NCBI GenBank assembly: GCA_044432975.1
Contig: JAWXUC010000008.1
Coordinates: 10,807 to 74,806 of the forward strand
Source of the DNA: JAWXUC01 sp044432975
Lineage (GTDB): Bacteria; Pseudomonadota; Alphaproteobacteria; RF32; CAG-239
Length of the DNA stretch: 64,000 nt
Direction of reading: 5' to 3'
In this document: in pieces, positions 33,664 to 42,220 of the stretch
Layout: every line of letters starts with the position of its first letter
Position numbering within the stretch: position 1 is the stretch's first letter
Made by a program: the position numbers and the translations under genes
The notes under the pieces: model-generated
Databases searched by the model: none
Told to the model about the DNA's origin: nothing
What the model saw: only the letters and a program-made list of their open reading frames with translations

Positions 33664-34477
33664 TAGGGTCCACTCCCATTATAAAAATTTTGAGTTTATT
33701 AGCTAGTTTAATTGCTTCCTCTTCGTCAACAATTAAGCCGTTACCTGCATGTAAGCAAATTCCTTTTAGACCATAAGCTTTTGCATCTTCAACTGTTTTA
33801 GGCCCAATAGTTGGCAAATCAACTCGCAAATCTTGTTGAGGTTTTCTCAGTTTTAAGACGATTCCATCTTCACCTTTTCTTTTATAATTTGCACAGCGTT
33901 TAATAAGCTCCCCTGTTCCTTCGATTCCTTCAACACCCAAAACCAAACCTTCTTGCACAATCACAGCTTGTCCAACATCTAAACGACCAAGTTCTGTTGC
34001 AACTTCAACAGCTCTTTTGATGTCAGCTTCATTTTGTTTACTAGGCTTATGTTTGCCAAGCACTCCCTTTTTGATTAATATTTCAGGCAAAACGTCTTGA
34101 ATTGCAATAACTTTAATTCCATCTTCTTTAAATTCATTTATTAATGCTTTTAGAATGCCATCGTCGCCTAAAGATTTCATTGCAATTTTAGCAAAAAATT
34201 TTGCTGTTTTCATATCAGGAACAAGTTCTTTTAGGGTAGGGCGCTTTATTGTTCCAATCATAACGAGTTCAGAAATTTCAAGTTCTTTTAATTTGGCAAA
34301 TCCAGTTCCTGCTTTGCCAATTTTTAGCCACATGTGAGGAACGTCTTCTGTTATAAATTCAGGATTAGCGTTTCCTTCTATCGCAAGTACAAAAAAGTCT
34401 CTTTTGATATTTTGACAGTGATTAAAAAGTCTTTGTGGAAGGCTTCCGCCACCAGCGATAATACAAAGTTTGCTCAT
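33650..34477 (-). CDS. lpxI: UDP-2,3-diacylglucosamine pyrophosphatase LpxI
   Basis: LpxI hydrolyses UDP-2,3-diacylglucosamine to lipid X; alphaproteobacteria use it in place of LpxH. The N-terminus CIIAGGGSLPQRLFNHCQ and the C-terminal domain (RVDLPTIGPKTVEDAKAYGL, then IDCLHAGNGL-like KGICLHAGNGLIVDEEEA) are characteristic. 275 residues from the ATG at 34477, which has AGAGGA upstream; an open extension to 34534 runs through the promoter and is rejected. It has its own promoter, separated from lpxA by a terminator. Confidence 0.95.
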   Translation of the reverse strand: MSKLCIIAGGGSLPQRLFNHCQNIKRDFFVLAIEGNANPEFITEDVPHMWLKIGKAGTGFAKLKELEISELVMIGTIKRPTLKELVPDMKTAKFFAKIAMKSLGDDGILKALINEFKEDGIKVIAIQDVLPEILIKKGVLGKHKPSKQNEADIKRAVEVATELGRLDVGQAVIVQEGLVLGVEGIEGTGELIKRCANYKRKGEDGIVLKLRKPQQDLRVDLPTIGPKTVEDAKAYGLKGICLHAGNGLIVDEEEAIKLANKLKIFIMGVDPNEYQ

Positions 34478-34501
34478 AAAAAATCCTCTAGTTTTTTTAT
34501 A

Positions 34502-34530
34502 AATATATAAGGAACTAAGATTATAGTCAA
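34502..34530 (-). promoter_or_regulatory. Sigma70-type promoter of lpxI-lpxB
   Basis: On the minus strand: TTGACT, a 17-base spacer, then TATATT, ending 24 bases before the lpxI ATG. Confidence 0.7.
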
Positions 34531-34554
34531 GCAAATCTATATGGCAAATTATAC

Positions 34555-34580
34555 AAAAAAGCCACTTAAATTAGGTGGCT
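34555..34580 (-). terminator. Rho-independent terminator after lpxA
   Basis: On the minus strand: GAGCCACC, loop, AAGTGGC followed by six T, 20 bases after the lpxA stop. Confidence 0.8.
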
Positions 34581-34600
34581 CATAACTTCTCTGTAAAATG

Positions 34601-35404
34601 TTAATCTAAATTAGGTATCATGATTTTTCTTCTACCTTCATGAGACCTTTCCATAAATTCAATTTGCTCCATAACAAGAGAATTGCTTGCAAATTTTGTT
34701 TTTGCTTCATCTAATCTTTCCATAAAGTTTCCGTCTTTGCCTTTGAAAATATACATATAAGCTCTAACAATGCTTTTCACATCTTCAGATGAAAATCCGT
34801 TTCTTTTCAAGCCAATTTGGTTTAATCCACGAAGCTTTCCACGTTCACAAGTAACGATTGCAAATGGAACAACATCTCTATCAACACCAGTCATACCACC
34901 AATCATTGCTCTGCGACCGATTCTAACAAATTGGTGAACAGCAGAGTTTCCACCAATGATTACGCCATCGCCCAATCTAACGTGTCCGCCAATAACTGCA
35001 TTGTTTGTCATAATCACACTGTTTCCAACTTCACAGTCATGAGCAACGTGAGAGTTAACCATAAACATACAATCATCACCAACAGTTGTTGTCATATTTT
35101 CTTTTGGTGTTCCGCATTGAATTGTAACATTTTCTCTTATGATGTTGTTTTTGCCAATAATAACTTTCATCCCATCATTAAATTCATTGCCATGATCTTG
35201 AGGTCCTGCACCTAAAACAGCACCAGGAAATACTGCCGTTCCTTCACCAATTGTAGTGTCGTTTAATACAGAAACATGAGAAATAAGTTTAACATTTGCG
35301 CCAATTTTTGCATTTTTAGAAATATAGCAAAATGGTCCAATTTGAGCAGTTGCATCAATTTGTGCGCCGTCTTCAATAACAGCAGATGGGTGAATATTTG
35401 TCAT
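34601..35404 (-). CDS. lpxA: UDP-N-acetylglucosamine O-acyltransferase
   Basis: First enzyme of lipid A synthesis, transferring a hydroxyacyl chain from ACP to UDP-GlcNAc. Left-handed beta-helix hexapeptide repeats are obvious throughout (IHPSAVIEDGAQIDATAQIG, ISHVSVLNDTTIGEGT). The catalytic His lies in NSHVAHDCEVGNSVIMTNN, and a C-terminal helical part (LKRNGFSSEDVKSIVRAYMY) is present. 267 residues. AGGAGAACC precedes the start. The full lpxA-lpxI-lpxB cluster shows that the organism makes lipid A; fabZ and lpxD are not adjacent. Confidence 0.96.
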   Translation of the reverse strand: MTNIHPSAVIEDGAQIDATAQIGPFCYISKNAKIGANVKLISHVSVLNDTTIGEGTAVFPGAVLGAGPQDHGNEFNDGMKVIIGKNNIIRENVTIQCGTPKENMTTTVGDDCMFMVNSHVAHDCEVGNSVIMTNNAVIGGHVRLGDGVIIGGNSAVHQFVRIGRRAMIGGMTGVDRDVVPFAIVTCERGKLRGLNQIGLKRNGFSSEDVKSIVRAYMYIFKGKDGNFMERLDEAKTKFASNSLVMEQIEFMERSHEGRRKIMIPNLD

Positions 35405-35577
35405 TTGGTTCTCCTAAATAAAATTATTTTATGATAGTAATATACAATAATTAATAAATAGTGTCTAATAACAAAGAATTTCAAAAATGTAATATTTTTT
35501 ATATTGTCTATTAAAAATAAAGCATTATAAGTGCGACAAACACAATTATATATAAGTTAAATTTAAATTATTAGATT

Positions 35578-35883
35578 ATGGCAGAAAAATTTTTAAGTGC
35601 ACAAGACGCGCGTAAACTTTTGAAAACTACAGATCGTCGTTTTGGTAAGCATTATTATGGAGTTGTACTACAGAAAAAGGATGGTAAGATTGAAACGCAC
35701 AAAGGATGGATTTTCCACTTTAGTGATGGCTTTCAAAAACATCGAGGTGTTTGCAACCCCATAACAGGTGAGGTATTATCATTTGAAAAACGCACCGTAA
35801 AAACCAGAAGATGTTTTTTTACAACCACAAAAGTTGATGGAAAAAGATATTGTGTCTTTTTTAACAAAGTTTTTTGTTTTTAA
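35578..35883 (+). CDS. Small basic cysteine-containing protein, unknown
   Basis: 101 residues, strongly basic and aromatic, with four cysteines in the second half (GVCNPITGE, RRCFFTTTK, RYCVFFNKVFCF). The N-terminus SAQDARKLLKTTDRRFGKHY is helical, the remainder likely beta. There is no Shine-Dalgarno sequence before the ATG, unlike most genes here. A terminator follows the stop. No family recognised; the basic charge would allow nucleic-acid binding, but there is no direct evidence. Confidence 0.6.
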   Translation: MAEKFLSAQDARKLLKTTDRRFGKHYYGVVLQKKDGKIETHKGWIFHFSDGFQKHRGVCNPITGEVLSFEKRTVKTRRCFFTTTKVDGKRYCVFFNKVFCF

Positions 35884-35886
35884 CTC

Positions 35887-35916
35887 AAAGCGCCCCTTTT
35901 TAGGAGCGCTTTTTTG
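35887..35916 (+). terminator. Rho-independent terminator
   Basis: AAGCGCCCC, loop, AGGAGCGCTTTTTT; the stem has one mismatch. It separates the small basic gene from tsaD. Confidence 0.8.
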
Positions 35917-35919
35917 CGT

Positions 35920-35947
35920 TTGACAATAAAAAAAAGAGGCATATAAT
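35920..35947 (+). promoter_or_regulatory. Consensus sigma70 promoter of tsaD, near-leaderless
   Basis: TTGACA, a 16-base spacer, TATAAT: both hexamers perfect. The -10 ends 8 bases before the tsaD ATG, so the transcript should start 0-2 bases before translation. Confidence 0.8.
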
Positions 35948-35955
35948 TCGGAGCT

Positions 35956-36987
35956 ATGATAATATTAGGAATAGAAAGTAGCTGTGATGAAACAGCTTGT
36001 GCCATAGTTAATGATAAAAGAGAAATCTTAGCTCATCAGTTGCACTCTCAAAAAGAACACATTGCCTACGGTGGCGTTGTGCCAGAATTGGCTGCACGCT
36101 CTCATCTTGAAAATATAGATGAAATTATAGAAGATACAATAAAGCAATCAGGCTTGAAGATGGAAGAAATAGATGCTATTGCTGCAACTTGTGGCCCAGG
36201 GCTGATAGGTGGTGTTGTAGTAGGAGCTTTTGCTGGAAAAGCAATGAGTTTAGGTTTGAACAAACCTTTTATTGCAATTAATCACTTAGAAGGTCATGCC
36301 CTTTGCCCAAGGCTTAATACAGATGCAAAATTTCCATATTTATTGTTGCTTGTTTCAGGCGGACATTGTCAGTTTTTAGTTGTAGAAGGTGTTGGAAAAT
36401 ATAAGAAATTAGGTTCTACAATAGATGATGCTTTAGGTGAAGCTTTTGATAAAACCGCAAAGATGTTAGGCTTAGAATATCCAGGTGGTCCAAAGATAGA
36501 AAAATTTGCTCAAATGGGTGATAAAGACAGATTTTCTTTGCCTCGTCCAATGCAATATTCAGATGATTTTGATATGTCTTTTTCAGGATTAAAAACCGCT
36601 GTCAGAAAAGTCGTAACTTCATTTTCAACAGACGGAAGTGTAGATAATGCAGAAATATCTGTGGTTGACTTGAATGATATTTGCGCAAGCTTTCAAGAGG
36701 CGGCGTCAGATTGCTTGCGAGCAAAGTTAAAAAAAGCAGTTAAATATTTCAAAGAAAATTATCCAGAAGGAAAAGATTTTGTAATCTCAGGCGGTGTTGC
36801 TGCAAATATGTATATCAGAAGCCGATTAAAACAAATAACAGATTCAAATGGTTTAACTTTCAATGCTCCACCATTGCAATATTGCACAGATAACGGCGTG
36901 ATGATTGCATGGGCAGGGGTAGAAAAATTCCGCTTAGGCCAATTTGATGACATAACCTTCAAAGCCCGCCCCCGCTGGCCATTATAA
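35956..36987 (+). CDS. tsaD: tRNA threonylcarbamoyltransferase TsaD
   Basis: Transfers threonylcarbamoyl to A37 of ANN-decoding tRNAs. ASKHA-fold motifs: ILGIESSCDETACAIV at the start, the metal ligands His110 and His114 in NHLEGHA, LVSGGHCQ, the GEAFDKTAKMLGLEYPGGP stretch and SGGVAANMYIRS. 343 residues, full length. GGAG is only 2 bases from the ATG and overlaps the predicted transcription start, so initiation may be leaderless. tcdA, whose product modifies the same nucleotide further, is at 55 kb. Confidence 0.96.
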   Translation: MIILGIESSCDETACAIVNDKREILAHQLHSQKEHIAYGGVVPELAARSHLENIDEIIEDTIKQSGLKMEEIDAIAATCGPGLIGGVVVGAFAGKAMSLGLNKPFIAINHLEGHALCPRLNTDAKFPYLLLLVSGGHCQFLVVEGVGKYKKLGSTIDDALGEAFDKTAKMLGLEYPGGPKIEKFAQMGDKDRFSLPRPMQYSDDFDMSFSGLKTAVRKVVTSFSTDGSVDNAEISVVDLNDICASFQEAASDCLRAKLKKAVKYFKENYPEGKDFVISGGVAANMYIRSRLKQITDSNGLTFNAPPLQYCTDNGVMIAWAGVEKFRLGQFDDITFKARPRWPL

Positions 36988-36996
36988 TTTTGAAGT

Positions 36997-37028
36997 GTTG
37001 TAGGGACATAGCGTGCTATGTCCACAAC
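36997..37028. repeat. GTAGGG-family palindrome between converging genes
   Basis: GTTGTAGGGACATAGC-GT-GCTATGTCC-ACAAC forms a near-perfect hairpin. The stem sequence differs from other copies but the GTTGTAGGG edge is shared. It has no T tract. It lies in the 46-base gap between the tsaD and aas-like stops. Confidence 0.75.
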
Positions 37029-37033
37029 TAATT

Positions 37034-39193
37034 TTATTGTTGTTCAATTACCCATTTCTTCAATGCAATATTATCCATTTTACCACTTCCTAAAACAGGC
37101 ATTTCCTTTTTGAATAAAATTTGACGTGGCAAAAACAATTCACTCATATTGCTTTGTTTTATAAATTTATGAATACTTTCAGAACTAACTGCTTTGTTGT
37201 TTGTAATGCAAACAATTTGTTCGCCTTTGGTATCGTGAGGAATAGCAACAATTCCATAACTGAATTCATCGCCAAATTCTTGATGCGCTTCTCTAATCAT
37301 GTTATCTACAGCATTTAGAGATACCATTTCACCACCAATTTTTGCAAAACGTTTTATTCTGTCTTTAACATATAAAAAGCCAATTTCATCAATTTCAACA
37401 ACATCGCCAGTATTATACCAGCCATCTTGAGTTGGCTCTAAAACTCCTGGATTTTCAGGGCGAAGATATCCCTTCATAATGTTAGGGCCTTTAACCCAAA
37501 GTTCTCCACCTGTTTCAATTCCTTCAACGGGTACAATTTTGTGTTCAATTCCAGGAAGCAATTTGCCGATAGAGCCAAATCTATTAAAAGTCTCATTATT
37601 AAAAGTTACGGCTGGTGTGCATTCTGTTGTGCCATAAGCCTCCATAACCTTAACCCCAAAACGCTCCATCCAAATGTTGCGAGTATCTTTTTTAACAGCT
37701 TCTGCACCAGCATAAATAAAACGCAAAGTCTGAAAATCTAATGGGTGCGCAATTTTTGCATATCCACGTAAGAAAGTATCTGTTCCAATAAATACGGTAG
37801 CACTAATTTCATAAGCAAGTTGAGAAACGATTCGATAATGCAAAGGCGATGGGTATAAAAATAATTTGCAGCCTTCCAAAAGTGGTAACATTGTTGCGAT
37901 TAAACCAAAAGAATGGAACATTGGCAACACGTTTAACAAACAGTCTTGAGATGTAATAGTTATTGTTGAAGAAAGCTGTTTAACATTAGCAATAATATTT
38001 GCATGAGTTAAAACAACTCCTTTAGGTTCTCCTTCTGATCCTGAAGTAAATAAAATTGCACAAGGCTTGTCTCCTCCTGCTCTGTGAGGAATTCTTCTTA
38101 TTTTGTATTTAAGAACAGAGTTTATTTTTGTAAATAATGAAATATCTTTTCTTAAATCCTCTAAAAATATAATTTCATAGCCTGCTTCTTTTAATTCTTT
38201 AACAATATCATCAAGATTTGCATTTTTTATGAATAATTTAGATGTTATTATTTTCTTTAAACTTGCCGTCTTGCACATAGATAATAAAGAGTTTAATCCC
38301 ACAGAAAAATTAAGCATAGCAGGAATTCTCTCATACATGGAAAGTCCTAAAAATGTAACTAAACAAGCAAGTGTAGTTGGCAACATAACTCCAATATTTT
38401 CAAAATGATGACTTTTTCTTTTCAAGACTTTTCCAAGAACAAAAGATTTGATTAAAAGGTCCTTATAAGTATTTGGTTGTCTATTAATATCTTCAAAAAA
38501 CATCTGACGTTTTGTAAATAAAGATTTTTTTGAGTTTACTTTTGCGGTTTTCATTAAAGTTGCAAAAAGAGATTTATTAGGAAAATAAGACGCATTAAAT
38601 ATCATCTCTCTCATAATCATATAAACTTCGTTTGAAATGTGATCTCGTTGACGTCTTAATTCATCTTTTAATTTAAAAGCAATAGGAGAATTTACAACAA
38701 CAGTTGATCTAGGCATAGGTCTTCTATGCAAATTGCCTTTTGTTTTAGAAAAATAAGAATATTCTAATCCCTTTATTAAAATTGGAATAATAGGTGCTTT
38801 GGCTTTATCTGCAACAAGCCCTGGAGCCTCATAAATTTTTGTTAATCCCCCATCAGAAGTGATTCTACCTTCAGGGAATATCATACATAAACGACCATCT
38901 TTAACTTTTTCAATCAAAGCTTTGATGTCCATAGGTTCAATAGGATTAAATTCAATAACATCAGCACTTTTCATCAACCATCTAATCCATCTGCGACGAG
39001 CTAATTGTCCGTGTAAAGCAAAAATAGGATTCCCTGGTAAAAATGCAAACAATACAACAGGATCAAGATAAGAAACGTGATTAGAAATATAAACCCCTTT
39101 TTTTGGTAGCTTGTCTAAATCAAAATTAATATTAAAGCGAATTTTGAAAGTTCTAAATATTGCTCTTAAAATAAATCTAATAAAATTTCTCAT
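37034..39193 (-). CDS. Aas-like acyltransferase / acyl-ACP synthetase
   Basis: A two-domain lipid enzyme of 719 residues. The N-terminal PlsC acyltransferase has NHVSYLDP (HxxxxD catalytic pair) near residue 40 and FPEGRIT near 105. The C-terminal AMP-binding synthetase has ILFTSGSEGEPKGVVLTHAN, YGTTECTP, GELWVKGPNIMKGY, WYNTGDVVEID and a final GSGKMDNIALKKW. This is the order of E. coli Aas, which re-acylates lysophosphatidylethanolamine with fatty acids activated on ACP. Aas's transporter half (LplT) is absent. Start at 39193 by AGAGGA 6 bases upstream. Divergent from tetR and near fadL, which suggests co-regulation of fatty-acid handling. Confidence 0.88.
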   Translation of the reverse strand: MRNFIRFILRAIFRTFKIRFNINFDLDKLPKKGVYISNHVSYLDPVVLFAFLPGNPIFALHGQLARRRWIRWLMKSADVIEFNPIEPMDIKALIEKVKDGRLCMIFPEGRITSDGGLTKIYEAPGLVADKAKAPIIPILIKGLEYSYFSKTKGNLHRRPMPRSTVVVNSPIAFKLKDELRRQRDHISNEVYMIMREMIFNASYFPNKSLFATLMKTAKVNSKKSLFTKRQMFFEDINRQPNTYKDLLIKSFVLGKVLKRKSHHFENIGVMLPTTLACLVTFLGLSMYERIPAMLNFSVGLNSLLSMCKTASLKKIITSKLFIKNANLDDIVKELKEAGYEIIFLEDLRKDISLFTKINSVLKYKIRRIPHRAGGDKPCAILFTSGSEGEPKGVVLTHANIIANVKQLSSTITITSQDCLLNVLPMFHSFGLIATMLPLLEGCKLFLYPSPLHYRIVSQLAYEISATVFIGTDTFLRGYAKIAHPLDFQTLRFIYAGAEAVKKDTRNIWMERFGVKVMEAYGTTECTPAVTFNNETFNRFGSIGKLLPGIEHKIVPVEGIETGGELWVKGPNIMKGYLRPENPGVLEPTQDGWYNTGDVVEIDEIGFLYVKDRIKRFAKIGGEMVSLNAVDNMIREAHQEFGDEFSYGIVAIPHDTKGEQIVCITNNKAVSSESIHKFIKQSNMSELFLPRQILFKKEMPVLGSGKMDNIALKKWVIEQQ

Positions 39194-39314
39194 AAAAAGT
39201 CCTCTTAAAGTTATAGGTAACATTTAAGCTATTTCAAAAAGGTTGAAAAGTCAAAGATTTTTGTTGATTTTTTCAATCGCGTGATTTAATTTGTGCATAA
39301 GTTAGGAGAAGGTA

Positions 39315-39941
39315 ATGAAAAAAGATAGTAAAACAAAGCTGTTAGAAGCAGGCTTAAAAGAGTTTTCTAAAAACGGTTATTTGGGAGCCACAACAAGAGA
39401 TATATCTCAAAGGGCGGGGCTTAATATATCTTCAATCATGTATTATTACAATGGCAAAAAAGGCCTTTATGCCTCTGTTTTAGAATTGATAGTAAAAGCC
39501 GTTGAAGAACAATTTGTTGAACTGCATGCTCAATATTCTACTGTTGGAAAAGATGCAATAAAAGCAAAGTCTTTATTGCAAGAGTTTGTTTCTAAATTTT
39601 TATCTATATTAGTGAATGATGATTTATCAAAAGACGTAAAGACATTATTCTTTTCAGAATACTTCAAACCCTCAGAAGATTTTAATATTTTATATGATGG
39701 CTTAATTTTACCTTTTCATAAACGCTTTGCTCATTTGCTTATATTAGCAAGCGGTGGTGTGATAAAAAAACAAGATTCTCTTTTATATATATTTCCAATT
39801 TTTGCACAATTATTTATGATTTCTTCAAGAAAAAGCGCTATTTGTCAGTTGATGAATTGGTCAGAAATAGGAGATAAAGAAAGAAAAAAACTTTTAAAAT
39901 CTATTTACAATCAGATAGATAGTCTTATTCTTCCACAATAA
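39315..39941 (+). CDS. TetR-family transcriptional regulator
   Basis: 208 residues. The N-terminal HTH is ATTRDISQRAGLNISSIMYY, then YNGKKGLYASVLE, an exact TetR pattern. The ligand-binding part resembles the CerR/YbiH-type C-terminal domain (VSKFLSILVND, LFFSEYFKPSEDF). AGGAGAAGG precedes the start. It lies between the divergent aas-like gene and the fadL-like gene; a palindrome overlapping the fadL promoter begins at its stop codon. It most likely represses one or both neighbours in response to an acyl ligand; this is inference from position. Confidence 0.9.
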   Translation: MKKDSKTKLLEAGLKEFSKNGYLGATTRDISQRAGLNISSIMYYYNGKKGLYASVLELIVKAVEEQFVELHAQYSTVGKDAIKAKSLLQEFVSKFLSILVNDDLSKDVKTLFFSEYFKPSEDFNILYDGLILPFHKRFAHLLILASGGVIKKQDSLLYIFPIFAQLFMISSRKSAICQLMNWSEIGDKERKKLLKSIYNQIDSLILPQ

Positions 39942-39982
39942 ATCAATCGGTTGATTGACTTTTTGGTTTTTAGTCTTATAGT
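39941..39982 (+). promoter_or_regulatory. fadL promoter with overlapping operator palindrome
   Basis: TTGACT (39955-39960), a 16-base spacer and TATAGT (39977-39982) form a good promoter. AATCAATCGGTTGATT (39941-39956) is a 6+4+6 palindrome ending in the -35, the expected place for a repressor such as the adjacent TetR. A related AATCGCGTGATT lies upstream of tetR in the divergent region. Confidence 0.6.
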
Positions 39983-40017
39983 AATGCTACTAATTTAACT
40001 AAAATATAGGACTTAAA

Positions 40018-41200
40018 ATGAAAAAAACTATTAACTTTAACAGCCGTAGGCGCAGTAATGTTTGCAAGCTCTCAAGCAAACGCATCAGGATTTTTTATTA
40101 GAGAACAGTCAACAGCAGGCATGAGTAATGCATTTGCAGGCGCAACAGCAGGTGCAGAAGATATCTCTTATTCTTTCTGGAACCCAGCAGGTTTAACAAG
40201 ACACGAAGGTAGTCAAATTAATGGTAACTTAATTGCAATTAACCCTCATGTTACAGGCGAAAGTGGAAATCAAAAAGCGCGTCATGTTGTAGAAAACGCA
40301 GTTGTTCCATCTATGTATTTCTCAAATCAACTTAATGACAAATTTACATTAGGATTTTCGCTAACAGCTCCATTTGGTTTGGTAACAGATTATTCAGATA
40401 ATTTTCCAAATTCAGTTGGTCATGACACATTATCAGAAGTAACAACATATAATTTTAACACAATGCTTGCATATAAAGCAACAGACAAGTTGTCATTAGG
40501 CGCAGGTTTTGTTGTTCAATATATTGATGCAACACTAGGTACAGCAACTTCAATTACAAACGTAGAAGTTGCAGGCGATACAGCAGATATTGGTTATACA
40601 TTAGGCGCTTTATATGAATTTACAGACGCAACTCGCGTTGGTGTTGGGTATAGAAGTAAAATTGACCATAAATTAAAGGGAGATGCAACTTATTCTGCCA
40701 ATTCATATAATCAAGACATTACTGCAAAATTAACAACTCCAGAAGTTTTAAGCTTTGGTGCTTATCATGATGTTAATAGTCAATGGTCTGTAATGGCAGA
40801 AGCTCAAAGAACAGGCTGGGCATCTTTTGGTGTTTTAGATATAATAAATTCATCAACAGGATCTTCACTTAGTACTGTTCCTGAAAACTGGAAAGATTCA
40901 TGGTTTTACTCAGTCGGTGCAAATTACAAATTAACCTGCGATACAACTTTGAGGTTTGGTGTTGCATTTGACCAAACTCCAGTTAGTGACGAATACAAAA
41001 CAATGAGAATTCCTGATTCAGACAGAATTTGGTACTCAGCAGGTGTTTCTCATCAATATAATGATAACTTAACAGTTAACTTAGGTTATACATATATTAG
41101 AGCTGAAGATTCAAGCGTAAATCTAGCCGCTACAGGAGATAGTATAAATTATACAGGAAACATTCACTTGTTTGGTTTAGGATTTAACTATAACTTCTAA
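40018..41200 (+). CDS. fadL: FadL/OmpP1-type outer-membrane transporter (start region frameshifted)
   Basis: A beta-barrel transporter for hydrophobic compounds such as long-chain fatty acids. The mature N-terminus SGFFIREQSTAGMSNAFAG, then EDISYSFWNPAGLTR, is the FadL hatch, and the C-terminus ends in an alternating barrel strand with terminal Phe. The ATG at 40018 has an appropriate ribosome binding site but is followed by seven A. One A fewer would read MKKLLTLTAVGAVMFASSQA, a perfect signal peptide in frame with the body. As given, the intact frame begins only at an internal ATG (40058) within the signal peptide. Either a sequencing or assembly error in the homopolymer, a broken gene, or slippage-controlled expression. 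Confidence 0.85.
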
Positions 41201-41214
41201 CAGTTGTTAAACAA

Positions 41215-41246
41215 CAAAAAAGAGAGGCAAAAGCCTCTCTTTTTTA
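41215..41246. terminator. Bidirectional terminator between fadL and galU
   Basis: An A run, AGAGAGGC, AAAA, GCCTCTCT and a T run. It can serve fadL on the plus strand and galU on the minus strand. Confidence 0.85.
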
Positions 41247-41269
41247 GTTACATGTTCTTTATAAAAAGA

Positions 41270-41298
41270 GTAGGGGAGAACTGCGTTCTCCCGACAAC
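41270..41298. repeat. GTAGGG-family palindrome
   Basis: GTAGGGGAGAAC-TGC-GTTCTCCCGACAAC: same edge motif as the other elements with a different but self-complementary stem. It lies between the bidirectional terminator and the galU stop. Confidence 0.7.
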
Positions 41299-41312
41299 AA
41301 ATAATCAAAATC

Positions 41313-42203
41313 TTAAACAAACATAGTGTCTAATAACTCTTTTGCATAAGCACGAAGATTTGGTTCTTCCATTAATTTTAGTTTTAAGTCAGCTTTTGCA
41401 AGTTCTTCATTTGTACCACAATCAAAACGCATTGTATCACATAATACACCAGTTAGTTTCATGCCTCTATCACAAGCAAGGCCCATAGCATCAGCAAGAT
41501 TCATTTCTCCGTTTGTGCCTTTTTGAACTTCTGGTAATACATCTAAAATTTCATTAGGCAAGATGTATGGACCCATAGACGCATAAGTAGAAGGCACATC
41601 TTCTAATCTTGGTTTTTCAATTTTACCTTTTGCATGTACGATTCTGCCATCTCTAACAGCTCCTTTTAATACGCCATATCTAATAACTTCTTCTTTAGGA
41701 AACTCCATAATGTTTTCAACCATTCCACCAAATTCAGTATAGGTATCTAATAGTTGCGATAAAACACCTTTGCCTTTTAAGTTAACATAAACATCATCAG
41801 GCCACATAACAACAAAATCTCTATCGCCAATAATTTCTTTAGCCATTAATACAGCGTGTCCGTTTCCTCTAGGCTCTGATTGTTCTGCAAAAGAAAACTT
41901 CATTCCTTCAGGGATAATGTCTTGAACAACTTTTAATATATCAAGTTTGTTTTTTTCTTTTAAGTGATTTTCTAACCATTCATTTTTAGAAAAATGTGTC
42001 TTAAATAAATGCTGACAAGATTGATCAGAATATATAAAAACAATTTCTTTAATGCCAATTTCTCTACAAGCATCAACTGCATATTGAATAATTGGTTTTG
42101 AGTTTAGTGTTAAAAATCCTTTATGCAAAGCTTTTGTTGCAGGTAAATTTCTGGTAGAAAGACCAGCAACTGGCAAAACACATACTTCAGGTTTTCTTGT
42201 CAT
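41313..42203 (-). CDS. galU: UTP-glucose-1-phosphate uridylyltransferase
   Basis: A 296-residue nucleotidyltransferase making UDP-glucose for envelope sugars. The nucleotide-binding N-terminus is VLPVAGLSTRNLPATKALHK (canonical AAGLGTRFLPATKAIPK). The catalytic centre has EQSEPRGNGHAVLMAKE and VMWPDDVYV. The GLST in place of GLGT and HKGFL in place of PKEML make it a divergent GalU. AGGAGA precedes the start. It lies 17 bases after the AsmA-family gene and is probably co-transcribed with it. Confidence 0.88.
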   Translation of the reverse strand: MTRKPEVCVLPVAGLSTRNLPATKALHKGFLTLNSKPIIQYAVDACREIGIKEIVFIYSDQSCQHLFKTHFSKNEWLENHLKEKNKLDILKVVQDIIPEGMKFSFAEQSEPRGNGHAVLMAKEIIGDRDFVVMWPDDVYVNLKGKGVLSQLLDTYTEFGGMVENIMEFPKEEVIRYGVLKGAVRDGRIVHAKGKIEKPRLEDVPSTYASMGPYILPNEILDVLPEVQKGTNGEMNLADAMGLACDRGMKLTGVLCDTMRFDCGTNEELAKADLKLKLMEEPNLRAYAKELLDTMFV

Positions 42204-42220
42204 GTTATTATCTCCTTATT

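Noticed and set aside
36997..37028. Palindrome as terminator for tsaD and the aas-like gene
   Set aside because: The stem is good but no T run follows on either strand; the shared GTTGTAGGG edge fits the repeat family better, though Rho-dependent roles cannot be excluded.
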